In this document: piece by piece, positions 56,763 through 64,000 of the stretch
Layout: each line of letters begins with the position of its first letter
Position numbering within the stretch: the stretch's first letter is position 1
Assembly (NCBI RefSeq): GCF_022539505.1
Contig: NC_061508.1
Coordinates: 92,235,276 to 92,299,275 of the forward strand
Length of the DNA stretch: 64,000 nt
DNA from: Lolium rigidum
Taxonomy: Eukaryota > Streptophyta > Magnoliopsida > Poales > Poaceae
Reading direction: 5' to 3'
The notes under the pieces: model-generated
What the model was told of the DNA's origin: nothing
The model's input: the letters and a program-made list of their open reading frames with translations, nothing else
Databases searched by the model: none
Program-made: the position numbers and the translations under genes

Positions 56763-56950
56763 TATTTCTAAGTTTCAGACGTGGCCAGTATTTTATCTTA
56801 CACACGTGTAAACTTTCAACTGAAAAAAATGTGTATTTTGGACTACACAAAAATAACAAAGTGTGAAGCAAAACATTTTGCAATTGAGGTTTTGTACGTT
56901 AGTGGGATATATCATCAGCTATTTTTAGAATTTTGTTACATGATATATTT

Positions 56951-57955
56951 TACAACAACAACAACAACAACAAAGTCTTTATTTTCAAACAAGTTGGGGT
57001 AGACTAGAGGTGAAATCCATAAAATCTCGTAACCAACTCATGGTTTTGGTACATGGATAGCAAGCTTTCACGCGGCTCTTTTCATGGCTAGTTCTTTGGT
57101 GATACTCCAGTCCTTCAGATCTCCCTTTACGGACTCCTCACATGTCAAGTTTTGTCTACCCGTCCTCTGTTGATATTATCCGCAGGCTTTAGCTGTCCAC
57201 TATGCACTGGAGCTTCTGGAGGCATGCGCTGAATATGTCAAAACCATCTTAGACGATGTTGGACAAACTTCTCTGCAGTCGGTGCTACCCCAACTCTATC
57301 TCATATATCATCATTCCAAACTCGGTCCTTTCTCGTGTGGCCACACATCCATCTCAACATGCGCATCTCCGCCACACCTAACTGTTGAACATGCCGCCTT
57401 TTAGTCGGCCAACACTCAGCGCCATACAACATTGCGGGTCGAACCGCCATCCTATAGAACTTGCCTTTTAGCTTTTGTGGCACTCTCTTATCACAAAGAA
57501 TACCAGAAGTTTGGCGCCACTTCATCCATTCGGCTTTGATCTGGTGGTTCATATCTTCATCGATATCCCCATCCTTGTGCAGAATTGACCCCAAGTATCG
57601 AAATGTGTCCTTCTAAGGCAACACCTGCCCATCCAGGCTAACCTCCTAGCTCCTCGTCGTACCTAGTAATACTAAAACCACATATCATGTACTCCGTTTT
57701 AGTTCTACTAAGTCTAAAACCTTTTGATTCCAAGGTTTGTCTCCATAGTTCTAACTTCTTATTGCCCCGTTCGACTATCATCGATTAGGGCTACATCATC
57801 CGCAAAGAGCGTACACCATGGGATATCTCCTTGTATATCTCTTGTGACTTCATCCATCACCAAATTAAATAGATAAGGGCTCAAAGCTAACCCCTAGTGT
57901 AGGCCTATTTTAATCGGGAAATCATCAGTATCGCTTGTGTGCAGGATCCAAAATA
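56951..57955 (-). mobile_element. 5'-truncated LINE with (TTG)n tail
   Basis: On the minus strand, RT remnants read [29 protein letters not shown] (the catalytic FADD motif) and then, in one open frame (57594-57301), EWMKWRQTSGILCDKRVP, KFYRMAVRPAMLYGAECW and EMRMLRWMCGHTRKDRVWND, the C-terminal part of a plant LINE RT ORF. The 3' end is ACCCCAACTTGTTTG followed by a (TTG)n tail (AAC repeats on the + strand at 56954). Many stops elsewhere; inactive. Confidence 0.8.
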
Positions 57956-58879
57956 TATTTGTTCTACTAAGCCGCCATTGTTACATAATATTTTAAACAT
58001 ATTAATATTTTTTTAATATGATGAGATCACTTGTGTGTAGGATCCAAAATAACTTTTCGGCAATAGTGATCCTAATATAATTAGAAGAAAAATAATAGGC
58101 ATATATTTATATTATGGGTCTCTAGGGCTTGAGCACTACCTTAGGCCATCTCCGGCGGCAAGGTGCAAACAGACACGTAAGAGTGTCCGTTTAGGTCCGT
58201 ATGCGGCGGCCGCATGGATAGAAATAGTCCCCTATATGTTTGGGGTGTTCTACATACCGAAAAGTGATCTCTATTTTAAAGAAGAAGTAAAAAAAGTGCT
58301 AAAAAATCATTGGAGAATTGGGCCAATATTTGTTCAACTGCTTCAAGAGTCACACCGTTGGTCTCGGATGGGTCTTGCAAGAGATGAAATTGAATCATAG
58401 TGCAGTCAATAGACTGATCTTGGACTTGTAAAGAGGTCCATTTGCCCTTAACTTGAAAAGCCACCCATTTCTCATTCCAATCTTTTGTGAGCTAACATAG
58501 AATATTTTTCCTGCCAAACTTTTGTGAGCTAACATAGAATGTGAGGATGCGTACTCAGGACTTTATTTCAAAATTTTAAAATATTTTAAAACAAATTTAA
58601 AATACATATTTCATAATAGGTGCATCTAGACCTATGAGCCAAAACACCATATCCCAATAGGACTAGGAATCATCTTATATTGCAAGTCTTTGGCTTAGGC
58701 CTCCTGCCCTCCTGCCCACGAGCATCCAATCAATACAACAACAATTACAATTATCAATGCTTTCTACAAATTAATCCTCATTTATTTTTTCCTTTGAAAT
58801 GTCTATGCATGCCCTCTCTTTCTCCTGCAAACTTTAACAACATTCCAGTCCTGCGAATACTTCCAGCAATCCAAAAAAA
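57956..58879. other. intergenic, no gene seen
   Basis: AT-rich DNA. CTTGTGTG(C/T)AGGATCCAAAATA appears twice (57934 and 58031). At about 58142 there is a GGCCATCTCCGGCGGC motif of the kind seen at DNA-transposon ends, without a visible partner. Confidence 0.4.
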
Positions 58880-59600
58880 AATCCCTAACTTGAGCTATCT
58901 GCAGCTTTCTGGTAAGCTTGTAGCCCATCTAATTTTTTTTACCTACAAAAACTTTTCTTAGCCATACCCTACCCCAATATTTTATGCTCTTAAGGAAAAT
59001 GATGGTAGCTTTTACATGAAAACTATTATCGTATAGTTGGGTTGCATATTGCTCTGTCTTTTATCCTACAAGAATCTCAACATAAGGTCAATTCTCATTT
59101 TATGTTTCCGCTGAATGTCAACAAAGCGCCATATCTGTCCATTTCTCTTGCAAACTTAACCTTTCAATCCTGTGTATAATTCTAGCAATCCAAAAAAATC
59201 AGTTAACTAGGACTATATATGTAACTCGATTGTCACAACAAGCTGATATTATTGTATCCCATCAATTTTTACCTACAGAAACTTCTGGTATCCATGCTCT
59301 ACCCGATTTTTCGTTGGCTTCAACGAAATTGATGGTAGCTTATACTGGAAATTGTGCACTTAAGGACATGCACATCTCACACACAACACAATGAGGTATA
59401 ACCAAGGTGGCAGTTTTGAACTTTTATTAACTTTCCGCGACATCAGTCTGTTGAGATGTCAATTTCCCAAAAACTTTCTCAATTCCATCTAAGCAGGAGG
59501 CAGCTATGGTGTAAACTAGGGGAGCAAGCTAAGGTATATCACATACAGGAACATGCTATCGCACTGGGGAGCGGCCTGACACTCTGCACTGGCTGGCATG

Positions 59601-62600
59601 TCACATACAGTATTGGCCTTCGTCATACAGGGCCAGCACACAGTTGGGCGCGAGATCCTCATGAATTGGAGGCGCAGAAGATAGAGGTAGCACTGGAAAC
59701 AAAAGGACACGTTTTCAGATAAAAAAACAAAGCATGCAAGCAATATAAGATGGTTGCGGAAATACAAAGAGTAAACAGATGATCAATGCCATAAAACAAT
59801 CTCAGTTGAAAGAGAAGACATACAAATACCAATAAGCTAATCACATCAGAACGTCCTCTGCTGCGCAAGGGTTATAGTAGTATATAACATTATAACTATA
59901 ATGGTAGATGAAATCAGCAGCCATCACCAACCACCAAGGCACAGTGATCCTAGTAGCTGCTACAAACAAACAACAACAATAAAGCCTTTACTCCCAAACA
60001 AGTTGGGGTAGGCTATCCTAGTAGCTGCTACAATATACCTAAATCACTAGCCAGTTGCAAGAACTTAATCTAGGATGTGGTCCATAATCAGCAGGGTACA
60101 AGTTCCACAGTTGTCCGGCTCGTGTTTTCACTGTATGCAGCCCGCATTAACAGAATTGCAATACTGTTTATATTCATGTCTAGGAGAAAATATCCATCGG
60201 TCTACACTGTTATCAGGTGTGCCATCCAATTTAAAGAAATTTAAAAAACAATGAAGTAAGATCCAATTGATGATATCTAGAGTGGCTATGATAGTATAAA
60301 ATATGAGTGGCACATGTGAACTTTGCATATATGCACGCACTACTACCCTGCACAAGCCAGCTCACCACCTGTTCTACCATTTTAATAGCTCCGTTAAGCA
60401 GACAATATTACAAGTACTCCCTCTGTCCCAAAATAAGTTGCTCAACGTCTTCTAGATACTGATGTATCTATACACTAAAAATATGTCTAGGTACAACTGT
60501 ATCTAGACAAACTTGAGCAGCTATTTTTGGGACGGTGGGAGTACATTAAATGGTAATGCATTCTCAGTCAACATGGCAATTTGGAAACAATTGTTCATTG
60601 ATACACATTTCAAGCAATAGTGGTCATTCTTCAACCAGAAGAGAGGTGCACCTCCAACTATTAATCCATTTATCATGCCATGCCAGTAAAGTGTGTTAAT
60701 AGTGTGCATAAAATACCTTCGTTTGGTTCAAGAGGCTTTGACTGACTGCGGCACCTTTTCAGGTAGCCCTGGAGACATTCAGGTACCTTGAACCATTTCT
60801 TAGATTTTTGTAAATCGATAGTACAATCTGGGTTGTCTTGAAGATAACTATCAAAGTATAACATTTGAAAATCAGATAAACATCTACACAGATTGAAGTG
60901 AACCACATGGAAAATTTCACACGGTTTATGCATGCATACTGTGTTATTTCAAATGTTCAGTTGTAAGAACAGACCAGATTCATGAAACTAGGCACCAAAA
61001 AAGTTAAACCTAAATGCTGCATGTGTGCTTCGTATAATTGAGCAATTGAAGTAGTGAAAGTATAATGATAACACTTTGTAACAATTATCAGATTAATTGT
61101 AGCTTAGTGGATACCATTCAAATGCAACTATCGGCATGCTAGACGAATGTAAAACTGTGTATGGGCATTAATATGCTTAAGAAACTGAAGATTTTGAAGG
61201 GAAGTTGACCAAAAGATGTTGGCATACCTTTTCAAGTTCTTGAATGATCTTAATGCTGGGCCTTTAGGAGGAGAATAGTACCTGAAAGCATGTATATAGA
61301 ATGTTACCAAGCAGTCATACAATATGTACACAGAATAGCAGGTACATTATATACAGTTGTGTTACTTGTGTAGCAGACCACAGGAATGACTGATCAACCA
61401 TCGACCAAATATGTACAGAATAACATCACTAAACATAAATGAGCATGTCAACAATATTAAGCTGGGTGATGATTTGCCTACATTGAAGATTCTTCTACAG
61501 CAAGTGAATATCATGAGTGAGAAATGGTGTATACTAAATTATAAACTATTTCCACCCCTATAAGTAGTAGGAGCTTAAATCGGTGGTATTCAGCCCAATG
61601 GTTATACTAGAAAACTAAGAGCAAGTATGCATTTGAGATCTAAAGAGCTAAGACCCAGTGGCATAAGAAAACAACTGGAACATCATTATCACAGAAACAA
61701 GTAACTACGTAAAGCTGTGTAACAAATTAGCTATGATACTAGGCAAAAAAAAGTATTACTCACACGTCAGCGAATCTGCTGCCCCCTTCTCTTCTTATAG
61801 ATATTTTCCTTTCCCACCCAAGAGGGGTCTGAGCGATGCATGGTCTATCAATCACCCAGAACCCATCATCTTGAGATATATCTGCCGGATCATCACATGA
61901 GACTCCAGGCTTCCACTCATGGGCATGTTTGCAAAGAAAACGAACCTGACTACATTTCTCCCGAATTTCATCATATTTTTTTTTGGTAGGAATAAGTCTC
62001 CATTTCCAGCAGTTGCCACATTGCACAGCATATGTATCAATGGAGGGTTTTATTTTTTTAGACGGAACAGGCAGAGGCTTTTCTTCATGGGCATTCTCAT
62101 AAGGAACAATTTGAGATGATGCAGTGTCATCCCCTTGGTCCACGACCTTGTCATATAACATCTCCTTGCTCTTGTTTGATGGTGGAAGAGATAATGAATT
62201 CTCATCAGGGTTGAGCACAGGATTAGCGGGGCTGGACTTCGTAGCACTTAGTTCCCTGTTGGAGGTGATGGCAAAAGTTTCACACTCCTTGCTCTTGTTT
62301 GATGGTGGAAGAGATAATGAATTCTCGTCAGGGTTGAGCAAAGGATTAGCAGGGCTGGACTTCGTAGCACTTAATTCCCTGTTGGAGTTGATGGCAAAAG
62401 TTTCACACTGGGAACATGAAAATGCTTGATAGAAAAAACAAAAGATGCGGAAACGTAAATAAATGTAAAAGTGAGTTAACAGCATAAACATGCAAAGAGA
62501 GTGACCTGAAAAATCCTAATTATAGTAAATCTTCCATTCCCTGAATAGACATCAAGATATCATTGGCATTCACTATGGTAGTATGGTATGACATTAACAT

Positions 62601-63785
62601 TGAACAACTTACGTAACTAGAGATGGCGTAAAGTTCTGATATCCATTGGTTAGATTCCAATATTCAATTAACAGCGGGAAAGGACGAACGTAAGACCTCT
62701 ACCTAGGGCATCAACAATCCAGTTCACCAACATAACTCGCAAACATATATTTAAACAGCTTGGCTAACACAATTCTCCAGAATCCTATGCTAGATACCGA
62801 CCGAGATGTCATCAGCACTAGGAGCATAGCATAATGTAGCAGTAGTAAATCGAATGTACCAACTGTAACAGCAGATGGATCTACTCTACAAACAGCCCTA
62901 ATGTCTCTGTGCTAATAAAACCAAATCACACTTACATTATAAACAAGAATCATGGTCCTCAAAAGCATTAGGCTACCTAACATAGTTCTCCAAAATCATA
63001 ACTAAGTTCGGACGGGATAAAAGATTTACACATTTTTTTCCCCTTTCCGGTAGAAGCACCAGATATATTTTATATGTAAAATCTCCATCAAGAACTGCTA
63101 CATCACTGTTTTTCCCTAAAGACCATTCTTGGCAAAAAGAAAGAAACACGATTGATCTTTGAATCTTGCTAATCACACATTTGTGAAGAATCCGTCTAAC
63201 CATACATTCATATAAGCAGGGCCGTTGTCTAAACAAGAGGGGGAGAGACGGGGTGGCGGGCGAAGAGGTATACCTGAAGCGCCTCCAATGGGGGCTTTTC
63301 GGTGGCCAAATAGGCTCGTCGGGGTCTCCAGCACCCGTCGGTGGCGGTGGAGATTTGCGGTGTCGAGCCTCCTGGAGGCGGCGGTCTTCGCAGGCGGCGT
63401 CGAGCCTGCGGAAGAGCTCGGTCTTGCGGGGGTCGCGGCGCGCCGAGGTGCTTGGCCACCATCGGGGCGGGGAGTCGGGCTCTCCCGTGTCCGCCTCGCC
63501 CCCAGCGTCGTCCTCCGACCCGGCGGCGGGGACGTCGGCCTCCGACTCGGCGGGGGCGGCGTCCTCCCACTTTGCCTCGTCCTCCAACTCGGCGGCGGCG
63601 GCGGCCGACGCGGCGGCCCACTCCTCCTCGTCGGTGGCGTCGGCGTCGTCCCACTCCGCCTCGGGGTTGGCGAAGGCGGTAAGCGAAGTAGGGGTGGTGG
63701 AGGAGTGGTGGTGGTGGCCCTCCCTTTCTTCTCTCCGCGTGTTGGAGACGGGGGTGGTGGGGTTCGGGTCTGAACCAAAGGCCAT
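59601..63785 (-). CDS. CW-type zinc finger plus methyl-CpG-binding domain protein, copy 2
   Basis: Paralog of the gene at 52283-55927. Minus-strand exons: 63785-63274, 62407-61764, 61281-61228, 60847-60717 and 59692-59601. Exon 1 is open throughout (MAFGSDPNPTTP..., acidic Ala/Glu/Asp-rich, ending PIWPPKSPHWRRFR before a GTATAC donor). Exon 2 has a 41-residue unit (CETFAI(N/T)SNRELSATK...) repeated in tandem, then the CW finger (YAVQCGNCWKWRLIP ... VSCDDP) and the MBD start (TPLGWERKISIRREG). Exons 3-4 give ADVYYSPPKGPALRS, SYLQDNPDC and KKWFKVPECL. Exon 5 ends LAPNCVLALYDEGQYCM. Exons 2-5 keep phase. Exon 1 as drawn (512 nt) ends in phase 2 while exon 2 starts in phase 0, so a small exon or another junction is missing. 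The MBD core diverges from copy 1 (KKWFKVP in place of SQFSFKIP), which may affect DNA binding. Confidence 0.78.
59966..60014 (-). mobile_element. extremely 5'-truncated LINE insertion (49 bp) with 19-bp target duplication
   Basis: Contains AAGCCTTTACTCCCAAAC followed by AAGTTGGGGTAGGCT, the same 3' end as the LINE at 56951, plus a short AAC tail. Flanked by an exact 19-base duplication, ATCCTAGTAGCTGCTACAA (59947-59965 and 60015-60033). Copy 1 of the duplication has the empty site at about 52600. Confidence 0.88.
60417..60541 (+). mobile_element. Stowaway-type MITE (125 bp)
   Basis: CTCCCTCTGTCCCAAAATAA ... TTTTTGGGACGGTGGGAG, flanked by TA. Copy 1 has the empty site TACAAGTACATTAA at about 53018. 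Confidence 0.88.
62162..62407 (-). repeat. 123-bp in-frame tandem duplication in CW-MBD copy 2
   Basis: 62285-62407 and 62162-62284 are nearly identical, beginning CTCCTTGCTCTTGTTTGATG on the + strand. Copy 1 has a single unit. It adds 41 residues upstream of the CW finger and keeps the frame. Confidence 0.9.
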
Positions 63786-64000
63786 ATTACGCGTAGGCCG
63801 CTGCCAAGTAGATGGAAGGATGGACTCACAATGGGAGATGAGAGAAAGTGGGTTTTAGAAGCACAAGGCAATCAAGCTAGGCTCCCATTTCTTTTATAAT
63901 GAGCAAAACGCGTATAAGATGTGGGTGATAATGAGTTTCATATATTTGGAAGGAAACAATTACAGATAAGTTCTCTACAAAAAAATTCATCTCGAAAGTA
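63786..64000. other. upstream region of CW-MBD copy 2
   Basis: 5' flank of the minus-strand gene. I see no clear TATA box and no other feature before the window ends. Confidence 0.35.

Larger units (their letters stand above)
58880..63860. repeat. segmental duplication, copy 2
   Basis: Direct repeat of 51540-55985. Contains extra insertions absent from copy 1: a 49-bp LINE stub (59966-60014), a Stowaway MITE (60417-60541) and an in-exon 123-bp duplication. Confidence 0.9.

Noticed and set aside
63274..63785. Reading exon 1 of CW-MBD copy 2 on to 62973 as one 270-aa exon
   Set aside because: The frame stays open by chance beyond a conserved GTATAC donor shared with copy 1, and the extra 100 codons have no counterpart in copy 1.
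1..64000. tRNA, rRNA or other structural RNA genes
   Set aside because: I found no cloverleaf-like or rRNA-like sequence. tRNA-Asp similarity is limited to retrotransposon primer-binding sites.

Overview
This window looks like a gene-poor, transposon-dense stretch of a grass nuclear genome. The LTR families with TGATACGTCTCC starts, the BARE/Angela-type Copia LTR, the CTCCCTCCGT Stowaway MITEs, the Helitrons starting TCTCTACTA and the MULE and PIF/Harbinger remnants all point to a pooid grass (Poeae such as ryegrass, or Triticeae). I cannot fix the species. There is one 100-N assembly gap at 14111-14210. All recognition was by eye, with no database search.

Layout. 1-2427: 5' end of a minus-strand Gypsy element (391-bp LTR, PBS, gag) whose gag is split by a solo LTR (71-1594). 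2428-4640: non-coding, dominated by a purine-rich minisatellite (3016-4290). 4644-6268: a four-exon MYB/SANT-like gene with one in-frame stop. 6269-20422: a pile of non-autonomous, tRNA-Asp-primed (Athila/Sabrina-like) LTR elements on the + strand, interrupted by the 3' end of a minus-strand BARE/Angela Copia element and the gap. 20423-39810: a Harbinger transposase gene split by a large LTR unit (20635-39238), which itself holds a 5.1-kb Helitron, a Stowaway MITE and a complete 6.9-kb LTR retrotransposon with GTATG target duplications. 39814-47490: a degenerate LINE with an RNase H domain, broken by the Harbinger above, by a MULE whose left target duplication was later hit by a minus-strand Helitron, and by a second, 1.8-kb Harbinger.

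47950-64000 is the gene-bearing end. It has an Agenet/Tudor-like gene with an internal duplication, a broken acidic E/K-rich ORF, and two minus-strand copies of a gene with a CW zinc finger plus a methyl-CpG-binding domain (plant MBD2/MBD4 type). The two MBD copies lie in direct segmental repeats (about 51.5-56.0 and 58.9-63.9 kb). Between them sit a MITE that carries the 5' end of a BAHD acyltransferase gene and a 5'-truncated LINE.

How it fits together: most of the DNA is nested mobile elements, and the order of insertion can be read from target duplications and from reading frames that resume across insertions. The only plausible host genes are the MYB/SANT-like, Agenet-like and two CW-MBD genes, and several of these carry frame-breaking changes. 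The most notable observations are the Helitron inside a MULE target duplication, the Helitron with two 3' ends, the gene-carrying MITE, the covarying hairpin before the 3' LTRs, and the tandem chromatin-reader paralogs with clear filled and empty transposon sites.
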